Source: Grifola frondosa (Eukaryota; Basidiomycota; Agaricomycetes; Polyporales; Grifolaceae). From it: a stretch of 64,000 nucleotides of DNA. Position 1 is the stretch's first letter; each line of letters opens with the position of its first letter. Shown here one piece after another: positions 23,701-33,957 of this stretch. The stretch spans positions 992,001 to 1,056,000 of the forward strand of contig LUGG01000013.1 in NCBI GenBank assembly GCA_001683735.1, written 5' to 3'. The position numbers and the translations under genes are program-made. Under the pieces are notes generated by a model. The model saw nothing but the letters and a program-made list of their open reading frames with translations, was not told the origin of the DNA and made no database searches.

Positions 23701-24043
23701 CCACCGCCATTGGAAAACGAGGAAAATCTCTTTTAAGCAGTGCAGCAAAGGTGTTCACGCCGCATGGCGCTGTGAAAGTTGGTGATCAGTATCAGGAGAG
23801 AAGAACATTGAAGCTTCTCGAGGCACATGCCAAGATTATGCCATCGAGTAGAGATTCAGTTAGCCAGATACATCCGGTACATCACCTTCACCTGTGCCGG
23901 ATACACCCGGGAGGTGGGCTCACCTCCTGCTTTTGCCCTTGCATTGGGTCAGATACATCTCGCCAATTCGGATACAACCGAGATTGCGAGATGCATCGGA
24001 CTCCACGCTTCAATTATGGCAAAATAGATGCATTTGGCCCGGA

Positions 24044-24115
24044 TCGAACCCGCGACTTTGGAAAGCAAAGCACATACCTGATACAACTGCGCCATGAAGG
24101 CTTTACAAATCTATA
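24044..24115 (-). repeat. tRNA-like SINE head
   Basis: On the minus strand the order is GCCTTCATGGCGCAGTTG (box A perfect, TGGCGCAGTTG) and, 35 bases on, GGTTCGATCCG (box B with one mismatch), followed by GGCCAAATGCATC. It resembles a tRNA 5' half and T-arm without a closing cloverleaf. The sequence downstream on that strand (towards 23850) is rich in GATGCATC/GATACATC words, as in the foldback element ends. Confidence 0.55.
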
Positions 24116-24156
24116 TGGAGCTATTCTAATATCCACTCATTTTGGCGTGGTGCTCG

Positions 24157-24245
24157 ATATATCCATCCCGCCGCCCATATACATCCCGCCGCCCATATAC
24201 ATCCTGCCTCCCATATACATCCAGCTGTCCATATCCATCCCACCT
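24157..24245. repeat. 18 bp tandem repeat, about five units
   Basis: Imperfect units of CCGCCGCCCATATACATC follow head to tail. Later units drift (CCTGCCTCC, CAGCTGTCC). Minisatellite; no coding meaning. Confidence 0.8.
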
Positions 24246-25045
24246 CCCTTCCTCATTCATGCAGGTCGGATATTCATACATACCAAGATCATTTCATCTT
24301 ATAACTACATGCTCACATGTATACATAAAGTAGTACACTCTTACATGTATAGTAATAATCCAGCATTCCTTTCCCCTCCGTTATAGTGGACAACTGTCCA
24401 AACAGAGCTCTGTGCCGGCTTGCGCACGCGGGTAATGTCCCAAGCTCAAATACGAAGCGCGCCAAAACCGTGCGCACGGATCTCTTCGAAATTGTGTGCG
24501 CGCATCTCTTCATTGAAGTGTATGCAAATTCAATCATTTACCTAATTGCGCATGCACTTTCTGTGTGTCCTCTCAGCACAAAATACAATGCACACCAGCA
24601 TCATGCACATAGATTTCTTCAAAGTTATGCATGCAGCGTGCAGACCTCTTCAAAAAAACACCGTGCATCATAATCGTGCGCGAGTCTCTCTTCAACGCAA
24701 ATTGAACTGTTTGCTTAATTGCGCGGGTACATTTTGTGCATCTCGCAAGCTCGTGCATACATGCGCTTCCGTCGCGCTTCTAATAATACGAAAACACCGA
24801 AATCCATTACAGTACTCAATGCCACCATCCTACATACTAATCCACATCCGTAATGCTTACCCTAAGGTCCAGCACTGTAACCGCATTCTACCAAACACGT
24901 TAGTGTAGTGCTAACTGCATTTGTTCAATACTTACCGTCTCTATCCTATTTGCGAACGAAATCCGCCCCAACGACAACAACCGCGAATAACGACATGCTT
25001 GCCTAGATTATAATGAGTACGGCACCACCTACGCGAATATCTGAC
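24246..25045. other. Gene-free stretch with loose direct repeats
   Basis: Two loosely similar blocks, 24473-24570 and 24660-24745, share the order GTGCG, CTCTTC, GCAAATT, TTAATTGCGC and TTTTGTGCA-like words. This suggests an old tandem duplication. No gene. Confidence 0.4.
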
Positions 25046-28000
25046 TCACTTTCGCGCATATGCGGCTGCCCCATGGTCTCCGCCCTTATCCAACTCCTCC
25101 GCTTTCCTCAGCCAGTCGCGCTCGAAGTATAAGAAAAATCGCAATGTCCGCCGCATTTCCTCCTCGACCAGCAACACTTCCTCGTGCCAACGCCCTTGAG
25201 GGCATTTGATCTGAACCAGTGAACGCGCAGTGCTTTCCCGATGCACGTCAGTCCTAAATCCTCTGTGGAATATTCGTGTACATACCGTCCTCGAAAAACT
25301 CCTCATATCCCCCCGCAGCTTGACCTTCCACAAAAGAAAAGTTCTCCCAGATCCACGAAGGTGCTTCCTTGCTTTGCCCGATTTGTTGTTGCGCCGAATA
25401 CATTGTGAACTTGCGGACATCTTCACGCTTCAGTTCCCTGTATGTAGGATCGTTAGCATTCATACCCAGCATTACCATAATCCGTCGCGCGCGCGCGATA
25501 TTCGTCGGCCGCTCTGTTGATGGCTAGTTGCTTCTGCCGGATTTGGTTTGTTGCCCGAGTATTCGCCCTTTGGCCCGAAACATTATGTTTCGCGATCTTG
25601 AAAGCCTCGTTAGTGATGATGTGAGTGCGCACATCGTCCAGGGCATCGTTCGCTTGAGATTGTCGCAATTTCTGTTCTACCTCGATTGCACCGGCCATAA
25701 TGTTGTGGTTGCGCACGGCCGGATCGTACGACGATGGCACATCTATCTGGATGCATCGACCTCGAACCACGCCGTACTTTTTGTACGCTGCGCGTCATCC
25801 TCCGGCTCCGGGTCACGCTTGCGCTTCCCTTTGGCGTTGCTGGTGGAATCAGTGACGGAGTCTTCGTTCTTGTCGTCTACTGCAGGCGCGGCCAAAGGAA
25901 ATGATCTGGAGAAAGGACCGGGTGATTCCTCTTCTACGCCTTCGCCGCCTCGTCGACCAACGGGGACAGATATCGATCCGATATATCTCTCCATTCCTTC
26001 CACTTCGCTGCGAACTGCTTGCGCTTATCGTCCAGCTCAGAGTGCCCACTATCCGTGCCATAATCATCTTGAATTGCGGTGAGAAGTGATAATCTAGCCA
26101 GTGTATGTCAGCAGTGCTGCTCGAAAGCAGAGGTCCTACGCACTTTTGAGTCTGGAGAGAGATGCCTTGCTCAATAGCCTCCACTAGACCCGGTGTCGCC
26201 GAATGATTGGGATCCGTTCGTGTGTTGAGATGCGCCAACATTTGTTTTTGTGTCAGGGCTGCGGCGCTTCGTCAGAACGGCAAAAGTCATCTGAACATTT
26301 ACTCACCTGCCTCCCGCGAGGCTCATACACATTCTCTAGGTCCTTGTGTTTCCCCATATCGACCACTTTCCGCAGCCACTCATCCTCCTGCTGCTTCCAG
26401 TTTGCTAATTTCTCCGTGCTCACGTTTTCCTCCACACTGACCAGATGATCAGTTGCCACCTTCAGCTGCTTGACCGCACGTTCGTGTTTGCTTGATAACG
26501 ATCGACCTGTGCAATGTACATCAGTAGTATACGTCAAATTCAGCAATGAAGACCACACTTAAGCTGTGAACGCGGCGGATGTTCATGTCGGAGTGATGAT
26601 CGTTGATCACGTCGTGGCGGTGACCCGACGTCATTTCTCGAGTCCGCGAAGCTAAGGCGTTGAGGGTAGCCCAAATCCTCTCAGGAGCTTCACCATCAGT
26701 CATCCCCACCCCTGGCAACCAATAGTAAGAGAACTTGAACCGACATTGCGCGATGTGAGCCGGCAAATGGAATTTGCCAACCGCTGCCAACGTCTGAGGC
26801 AAGCGGTAAGACTGTATCGAGGGGAGGTCTATCGCACGTTGTGCAATCCAATGTAGGCGTGCGGCCAAATGAATTCGGTATTGACAATTGATATCGTAGC
26901 CGGAAACGTGTAATCGAAGTCCCATCCATGGCTGTAACGGGAAAGCATTGCAAAATCAACATTCGCGAATCTGCACCATCGGTTAGATCATAAGTGTGCG
27001 AGCATACCGTGGTGCATACCTTTCGCCTTTCTGCAGGTCCACGCCACCACACGGAAGCACGAACATGTGGCGAGCGCACGACAACCCAACTGTTCCTGAT
27101 ATTCGCCCCCGTACCGCCCGTAGCCCAACGCCCCGAACTTGTGGCATGTGTAGGCTGATAAACTGTTAGCGTTCATGTCTGACGAAACAGAAAATCGCTC
27201 ACCTCTTTTTGAATCGGCCCAAGCCGCTTTTGATACAAGTCGAACTCTCGCTCATTCGCGTAGTACGCTGCCCCAAGGGTCAGCGGTAGATCGTTCGGGT
27301 CCATGGGTTTCTCGCGTTGATTTTGATGGAAGTTGCCATCCACGGTATGAAAAAGAGCGTCCAGAAAACTAGATATCAAGTATTAAGCACAATCCATTAT
27401 AATGAATTAGGTATCACGCTCACCGTTGCCCTTCCGGTCTCGTTCGCCAGTGTGGATCCATGTTGATGCCCGGCTGTGGGCATGCTGGACACAACACGCG
27501 AGACTGCCCCTTGGCAAATGAATTTGCGGCTGTGTGCCTGCTCGTTTGACCGATCGTAAAAATGTAAATTCACGAGCAGCCGTCAAAAGCTCTCGATAGC
27601 GGTCCTGTACCCCGTCACGTCAGCGGCAATCCGCCTCACAACCAGATCCACTTACCGGAACACTGTCGGGAGCCACGTTGTCCGTAGTCCGCCGCAGAAA
27701 AGTGAAGTAGTCGTGCGCATTCATCTGCGACTGCAAGAATAGCAAATGGAAGTCGCGGAGCATATGATCGCGAAAGCCGTCATCGGACGTTCCCAGGATG
27801 CAGGAAACAACCCAAATTGATCAGCTGAAGGGGGTCTGCTAGTGGCGGACGACCGTCGGACAGACGACAAGCGCAAAAATGCACAACATGGAATGCACGC
27901 CATGGGCATGAACTACCGTCATGCGGCGAGGTTCTGATAAGAATTAGGGCATATGGAACCTTCATGACCCAATCGGATAACGAGACCGAGCTCTCCAAGA

Positions 28001-28565
28001 GCACGTCGACGCCAAAAACCGCTCGTGGCATCCCACTCTTCTACTCGGTGGAAAGGGGTGTTGAAATGGTCGGCGATGATGCATTTGCGACACAGGAGGA
28101 TGAGTGATAACAGTCGAAGCAACGGTACATTGGGTCCTCTGTACCGCATGCAGACTTGCACTTCGCGCACGAGCATGTCTCTCCGCCGGTTCCAGACGTT
28201 GGACCTTGTTCTCGTTGCAAAATCCCTGCCAAGGCTTGCGTCGCCCAATCTTTGAGAAATTGGGCCATGCGCACGGAAGGTGGCTATGAGTAGAATTAGT
28301 AAATCATCAGAGTCGCCACCGTGCTACGCACAATTGTATTGTTGACCGTAGCATTGCCACTTTGCACCTTCGACGGCTGTGACTCCTTCGCATATGGTGC
28401 GGGTAAAGCCCCAGGTTGATCCCCAACTCCAACCTTTCGAGCCGCCCAAGGATCAGGGGACACTGACGTCGAGGAAGATGAAGCCGCAGATTGGAATATA
28501 TTTGATAGCCCAAACAGCCCGCTTTGCTTCGCGCGGACTTTGCTCGCCTTAGGTTTGGTCGCCAT
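25046..28565 (-). pseudogene. KDZ-type (Kyakuja-Dileera-Zisupton) transposase with Cys cluster, heavily frameshifted
   Basis: DDE transposase of the KDZ group. Starting from MATKPKASKVRAKQSG at 28565, the minus strand gives a Cys cluster (CSCAKCKSACG, MYRCFDCYHSS, then LLCRKCIIADHFNTPFH in a shifted frame) and EEWDATSGFWRRRALGELG. Further on: ADPLQLINLG, CPACPQPGINMDPHW (27430-27500), ALFHTVDGNFHQNQREKP, and TCHKFGALGYGRYGGEY. The catalytic region reads GYDINCQYRIH, GKFHLPAHIAQCRFKFSYYW, GVGMTDGEAPERIWATLN and TREMTSGHRHDVINDHH. A C-terminal KREDVRKFTMYSAQQQ precedes WIWENFSFVEGQAAGGYEE. Segments lie in all three frames with at least five breaks, more than introns explain. Terminal repeats of the element were not found. 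Its 5' side is cut by the LTR element inserted 105 bp upstream of the start codon. Confidence 0.85.
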
Positions 28566-28670
28566 AGGTCATGTCGTCGAACTGAAGGTAGAAACGAAGT
28601 CAAAATCCTTCATGAAAAAGCACGTGACCCGCACATTTGCCAGGCAGCCGCATTCCATATCAACACCCGC

Positions 28671-30878
28671 TGTCACGCACCAAACGTGGTTGGTACCTGG
28701 ACAGGGCCAAAAATAACCATCTTTGGCAACCAAGTCAACCGAGTGCCGTAATATGCACAGCACACGAAGGCCACCATCGGGATCGAGTTTAGACATCATC
28801 AATCATGTCAAATCTCCACCCAATCCCACCCAATCGACGCATGCCATGGTGCCCCATGGTAATCGATCCTCGGTTCCCCATCCTATTATACGACACACTC
28901 GCCACCGGATTCGACCTCATGCCACTGTCCGGATTCGTGCACCTTACAGATCGATCCGGAATTACGTTCACGGGCCATATCGACCACATCATCCAGTACC
29001 AGGAAACACGAATATTCCTCGCCCTTTCTCACATCGACGGCACCTGCACCATTGGTTTCGCAGTACGATACGAGTACGTTCAGCATTCGCTCGTCTCCTA
29101 TGCAATGACCTGGTGGCGATATTCCCTATACGCTGTCAGTCCGGATAACGAGATGACGAAGCCGGAATCCATGATTTACCCTCTTCACCCGCTTGTAAAC
29201 GACGACAACCATCGTTAAATCAAGTAGGATGGGATGGGAAAGCATGGAGGGTCATGAGGAGAAGGAGTGCGGGAAAGAATCAGGTGCAGGAAAGTCAGGA
29301 GACAAGGAGTTGGACACAGCAGGACATCGCGGAAACAGGAAGAAGAAGATCAGGTTAGCAAATTCTGGAAGGGACTGGAAGAAAGGCAGAGTCCTGGGAA
29401 AGTCTGTACAGCCTTTGAAAAAGAAGCATGGCAATGGTCACAGGGATACACAGCCACAAGCCACCTGAGGTGATGTAGAACAGCCTTCAGGAGACTCACA
29501 GCCCTGGAACCATAGACCATGTGCTTCTCAAAGTGGCAGACTAACTCCCCCAGATTTGTAAGGGCCCTACCCTAGATTTGTGATTGCCTTACTAAGGCTG
29601 TGCAAATTTATAAGGTAGAGGACCTCCATTAGTCAGGGAATATCTCAAATGGATGACAAAGTCTTCAAGGCTATGTACTCTGTGAGAGAAAGGTCCTTGA
29701 AATGGAGAAAAGGGCACCTTGGGTTTGTAATCCCCTGCCCCAGATTTGTAAGAGCCTTACTAAAGCTATGCAAATCTGAGGGCCGGGTGACCTAGGAGAG
29801 CTCTGATTGGAGGAAGTCAGAGAGGCAGTGCAGGGAGATGCAGCTGGAACATTCAGGAAAACACTTTGGAAAGGACTGGAAGATTCTAGCACAGTAGTTA
29901 CCATGGTTTCTTGTGCTTGGAGCCTCCCGGAAAGTGCTGGAACAGTCTGAGAAGAAGAGTCCGGGGAGAATTCTGGGCCCTCTCAAAAGGTATATAAAGA
30001 GCTCCTTTCTTGCCTTAGAGAGGGCAATAGAATTGGATCCAAGAGAATTGGATCCAACAGAACTGGATCAAAGAACTGGATCCACCAGCAGCAGCCAGAA
30101 ACACAGTCTCCACTGGAATTTGGATCACCCTCCAGATTCCCCCCAGACTCAGCAGACTAGATCACTTGACTGAGGTATCACAGGGATATCTCACGTCATC
30201 ACAGGTGTGCACATAGGTGTACACACTCAGCCACACAGACACAGCACTTCCCTAACAAGGAGGACCTCCAAGGCGGCAAGGATACCATTCTGTATCCCCA
30301 CCACCCCACTTCACTCCATACCAAATCACACCAGATTTCTACTCTCAAAGTCTCACAGCCAGAAGCAGTCATAGTCAGTTGACTTGCTTACCACAGTCCG
30401 GACATCACTTCAGGAAACCCCACAACAGAGGTGGGCAAGGTTGAAGTCTTGGTCCCCAGTTTCCAGGTCACAGCAGTGCAGCAACCCCATACAGAGGTGG
30501 GCAAGGTTGACTGTTGATAGGACAGGAAAGAGAAGTCTTCCTCGGAGGGAGCATCAGCAGAAGAACAGGAGACATATCGAGGAGAGGTAGAAGTGACAAA
30601 CGTACCGGGCAAGTCATCATCGTATCATCGTTAAACATTCACTTGGGATCGTACCTACCTTCGTGATTGTGATAACACCCCCAACGGATTCGGCCAGGCC
30701 TATAACTGGGAAAGCAGGAAAAACCCGTCAAGCTTGGTGCAGTATAAAATTGATTTCATACCTCGATTCCCTTCGCGTATATTTCGCCCTGCCACAGATA
30801 GATTTTTCTATTTTGGTTCGGTGATTATCGAGATCGTTTTATACAGTGGTTACTATCTCACACCACATACTCACGACA
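28671..30878 (+). repeat. Left (5') LTR
   Basis: 2,208 bp. TATA-like TATATAAA at 29991-29998 sets a probable start about 20-30 bp later, so U3 is about 1.3 kb. Three single-base indels separate it from the right LTR by my reading (near 29420, 30131 and 30676); they account for the 1 bp length difference. Confidence 0.95.
28805..29218 (+). CDS. 137-codon ORF inside the LTR (left copy)
   Basis: Starts MSNLHPIPPNRRMPW and ends LVNDDNHR. It is compact and free of low complexity, with TGFDLMPLSGFVHLTDRSG and QYQETRIFLALSHIDG. The same ORF is intact in the other LTR. It lies in U3, upstream of the TATA box, so it would need its own promoter or read-through. No family recognised. It may be captured host sequence or chance; LTR identity alone keeps both copies open, so conservation is not evidence of selection here. 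Confidence 0.4.
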   Translation: MSNLHPIPPNRRMPWCPMVIDPRFPILLYDTLATGFDLMPLSGFVHLTDRSGITFTGHIDHIIQYQETRIFLALSHIDGTCTIGFAVRYEYVQHSLVSYAMTWWRYSLYAVSPDNEMTKPESMIYPLHPLVNDDNHR

Positions 30879-30976
30879 AGATTGGAGCCCACCGCGAGGG
30901 GGAAACAGTTTAGAAGTCTAGTTTTTACAGGCATTTCCAATTTGGGAGGTTCAGTTTAGCAATCAGGGTCCCAGTG

Positions 30977-32545
30977 ATGTTTACAGATATACGTGACGTA
31001 CCAGGCGATGTAAGTCCTTCACTGGCCAGTCAGATGTCCAGTGGGTATGGCATAAAGAGTTATCTCAATATGCCATTCCGGAAAGGCAAGAACGCCCCGG
31101 AGGAGTTTAGAGGAGAGGCATCCGAGGTGCGGAAGTTCCTCAGCCACTACGACCAGTTGGCTGCACTTCATCACCTCACCCCTGCGCAGAAATGCGAGCG
31201 AGTAACAGAGTATTGTTCCAGGACGGTGAAGGAGACCATTGAGGGTTTCTCCAGTTACCGGAAGCAGGCCTGGGATGAGCTTCGTGCCAACATCATGACC
31301 TTCTTTAATGCGGACCTTGAAGAGAAGAGGTTTCGCTTGAAGGACCTACAGATGTTTGCGGCTCGTCATCGGAAAGAACCGATACAGGAGTTGAAAGACT
31401 GGCGCAGGTTCATGCGCAAGTTTATCAGGATTGCTGGATGGCTGCAGGGTAGGGATAAACTTGATGACGAGGATTATGCATTCTATCTATGGGCAGGTCT
31501 GCCAAGAAGATTCCGGAGGCAACTCGAGTTTCGTATGCTTATGAAGGAACCACACCACAGACCTGAGGATCCCTATAGCCCGGATCTAATTAACGAGACA
31601 GCAGAGTCCATTCTGTCTCGTGATCGCTTCGATACAGAGCGATTAGATTCCGATGGTATAGACCGGCAGAATTTCGAGTTTGACAGTGACATCTCTAGCG
31701 ACGAAGGCAGTGACGAAGAAGACGTTCCACGGAAGAGGTTGCCGAAGAAACAATCGACAAAGAGGACCAAGCGACGGACGGTCACTTTTGATAGTGACTC
31801 GGAGGACGAAGAAGTCCCCGTCGCGGAACCACTGCCAAAGTTGCGAAGCTCAGTAAAGAAGAAGGAGGCACCCAAGGATCGTGACGTACCAGAAATTGAC
31901 AGGCTAGTTCAGCAGATGAACAAGCTGTCGATTGACGATCCAAAGTATGGTCAGCTATTCCTGCAGGCGTCAGCCATAAATCCATTGGTTGCACAATGCC
32001 TACAGATGCCTCGTGTCAACCAGTTACAGAACACGAGGCAGCAGGAAATCTCACCTCCAAGATATGACAGACCGGACCCAGGGAGATTCCTTGACAGGAG
32101 ACCTTATGGACCGGGCTGTTATGGATGTGGAGAGCCAGGCCATATTGTGGGAAATTGCCCATCCATTCAGGAAATGTTGGTTAAAGGATTCATCCTCAAA
32201 GACTATCGAGGACGGATCACCGACATGAATGGGAGTATTCTTCGGAAGGACATGAACGAGAATTGGGTCCAGGCGATTCGGAGAATCGTACCCAATGTGC
32301 ACTTTATAACCTATGGGAAATCGCTGATAGATTCTGATGATGAATCTGATCCCGAGGTTATGGTGCTACCAGTGGAGAAGTCTCAGAGGGAAACCCGGAG
32401 CTATCGAAAACAAGTCTTTGATAGCGTAAAGGTTCCCATGATGACAAAGGGAAAGCAGAGGGAATTCATACCTCGCCAGACCCCTCCATTGTCTCAGCCA
32501 GTTGCAGCAGGGAGTGCAGAGTCACATCATGAACTGCGTCCGTAG
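30977..32545 (+). CDS. gag: Gag-like capsid protein with CCHC zinc knuckle
   Basis: About 522 residues from MFTDIRDVPGDVS. The N-terminal half has the helical capsid character of gypsy Gag (FRGEASEVRKFLSHYDQL, YCSRTVKETIEGF, LRANIMTFFNADLEEKRF, FIRIAGWLQGRDKL, YFLWAGLP-like FYLWAGLPRRFR). A long acidic/basic linker follows (DSDISSDEGSDEEDV, KKQSTKRTKRRTV). The knuckle CYGCGEPGHIVGNC (spacing C2C4H4C) lies near residue 385. The stop at 32543-32545 is followed by the protease ORF in the -1 frame. The ORF is intact, unlike the integrase. Confidence 0.92.
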   Translation: MFTDIRDVPGDVSPSLASQMSSGYGIKSYLNMPFRKGKNAPEEFRGEASEVRKFLSHYDQLAALHHLTPAQKCERVTEYCSRTVKETIEGFSSYRKQAWDELRANIMTFFNADLEEKRFRLKDLQMFAARHRKEPIQELKDWRRFMRKFIRIAGWLQGRDKLDDEDYAFYLWAGLPRRFRRQLEFRMLMKEPHHRPEDPYSPDLINETAESILSRDRFDTERLDSDGIDRQNFEFDSDISSDEGSDEEDVPRKRLPKKQSTKRTKRRTVTFDSDSEDEEVPVAEPLPKLRSSVKKKEAPKDRDVPEIDRLVQQMNKLSIDDPKYGQLFLQASAINPLVAQCLQMPRVNQLQNTRQQEISPPRYDRPDPGRFLDRRPYGPGCYGCGEPGHIVGNCPSIQEMLVKGFILKDYRGRITDMNGSILRKDMNENWVQAIRRIVPNVHFITYGKSLIDSDDESDPEVMVLPVEKSQRETRSYRKQVFDSVKVPMMTKGKQREFIPRQTPPLSQPVAAGSAESHHELRP

Positions 32546-32586
32546 AAGTTCACCAGAGGAACTTTGACCCGGACAATGATGCAGAA

Positions 32587-33957
32587 ATGATGGACGATCC
32601 AGCCCTAACACGGATGTTTCGAAGCCAGGAGAGTGCTTCGAAACCAGTGGAGAAGCCTCGCACGATGGTCTCACGAACATCTGCAATCAGCAAAGAGGTG
32701 GATCCCACGGCCATTATGAACAGGATTCTGAACACGTCGCTTACGGTCTCAGTTGGAGAGCTCATCGGAGTCTCCAAGGAGGTCGCACAGCAGGTTCAGA
32801 ACGTCCTGAAAGTCAAAAAGACGGAAGCAGCGGAAGTAGCAGCAAACCTGGTTCCAGGCTTGGCTGCGAATTTCGTAACAGACATATCAGAGACCAGGTC
32901 ACCCCTCATTCGTCTCACGATGAATTGTAGGACGAGGCCGGTCAACTTTATCATTGACACAGGATCACAGTTGAATGTGATCAGTGAGAAAGTCTGGAAG
33001 TCTATTGTCCAGACCCCTATGGACAAATCTCGAGCCATCACCATGAACGATGCGAATGGTGGTAGCGGAGAATTGTTGGGTCTCGTATCGGACATACCGC
33101 TGAAATTTGGGCACATAAGCACTACGTTCAATGCTTATGTCGCACCAAATCCACCTTTTGAAGGCCTGTTAGGACGACCTTGGCAGATCAAGAACAAGGT
33201 CGGGATCAGGGAAAAGGACGAAGGCACATACCTTACATTTGAAGGACGGCCGGGTTATCCAGATTCGGAAGTCTTGGTAACGCCGTACCGTACGGACGAC
33301 TCACAGGATGCAGCATCGTATATGATCGAACCACAGGTGTGGGGTCCATCTCCAGGTGTCACTTCTATCGCAGAAGAGCCTGAGGGAGATGACGATCATG
33401 CTGCCACAGCAGAAGAAGACCAGAAGGATATCGGGATCCAAACAGATGAGGAGGCAGAGCATGACGATGAAGACAGTGAAGACCAGGAGGACGATAACTC
33501 CGATATGGACGATACTGACCCTGTGGATGATTCAGCCAAGGAACGGGAAGCTCGACAGGAAGTTATCACATACCGGACCCTCCTAGCTGCACAAGTGGAT
33601 GACAGCAGAACCCAGATGACAAGGCGAATTGGTGAAACTACCATCCATTCAGATAATGGAGGTGGAGTTCATCAAGGAAACTACGAGATCACATGGTCAT
33701 CGTATGTTTCTTCTTCGGGATGCACATTTCTTCTATGGAACTGGATGCTGCATGGGCCACATGTTGGTCCAGGTGTTTCCATTTTCAGAAGGGGAATTGC
33801 AGAAGTCGCGCAATATAATGAGACGGTATCGAGAGGGAGTGTTAAGATGATCATAGCTGAGGGACTGAAGCCCCGAGCTTTAAGCCTCGCTACGCCCAAG
33901 GAGCCTATCAATGTGATGGCAACCTCCTTGGCCCATGGTCTACTCCGGACTCGATGA
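32587..33957 (+). CDS. Retroviral-type aspartic protease ORF 1
   Basis: 456 codons. The -1 frame is open from about 32533, so it overlaps the end of gag by a few codons. A leader of about 110 residues (VSVGELIGVSKEVAQQVQN, EAAEVAANLVPGLAANF) precedes NFIIDTGSQLNVISEKVW with the catalytic DTGS, then TMNDANGGSGELLGL and FEGLLGRPWQIKNKV, the end of the protease fold. After it comes an acidic tail (EEAEHDDEDSEDQEDD). The stop TGA overlaps the ATG of the next ORF (TGATG, 33955-33959). Confidence 0.85.
   Translation: MMDDPALTRMFRSQESASKPVEKPRTMVSRTSAISKEVDPTAIMNRILNTSLTVSVGELIGVSKEVAQQVQNVLKVKKTEAAEVAANLVPGLAANFVTDISETRSPLIRLTMNCRTRPVNFIIDTGSQLNVISEKVWKSIVQTPMDKSRAITMNDANGGSGELLGLVSDIPLKFGHISTTFNAYVAPNPPFEGLLGRPWQIKNKVGIREKDEGTYLTFEGRPGYPDSEVLVTPYRTDDSQDAASYMIEPQVWGPSPGVTSIAEEPEGDDDHAATAEEDQKDIGIQTDEEAEHDDEDSEDQEDDNSDMDDTDPVDDSAKEREARQEVITYRTLLAAQVDDSRTQMTRRIGETTIHSDNGGGVHQGNYEITWSSYVSSSGCTFLLWNWMLHGPHVGPGVSIFRRGIAEVAQYNETVSRGSVKMIIAEGLKPRALSLATPKEPINVMATSLAHGLLRTR

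Noticed and set aside
20162..24115. tRNA genes at 20.2, 22.5 and 24.1 kb
   Set aside because: Boxes A and B fit well, but acceptor and anticodon stems do not close and the spacing is too long or the anticodon arm is missing; they fit tRNA-derived SINE heads.
23523..24386. 287-codon plus-strand frame
   Set aside because: It runs through an inverted-repeat arm, a SINE-like head and an 18 bp tandem repeat, so it is a chance product of repeats.
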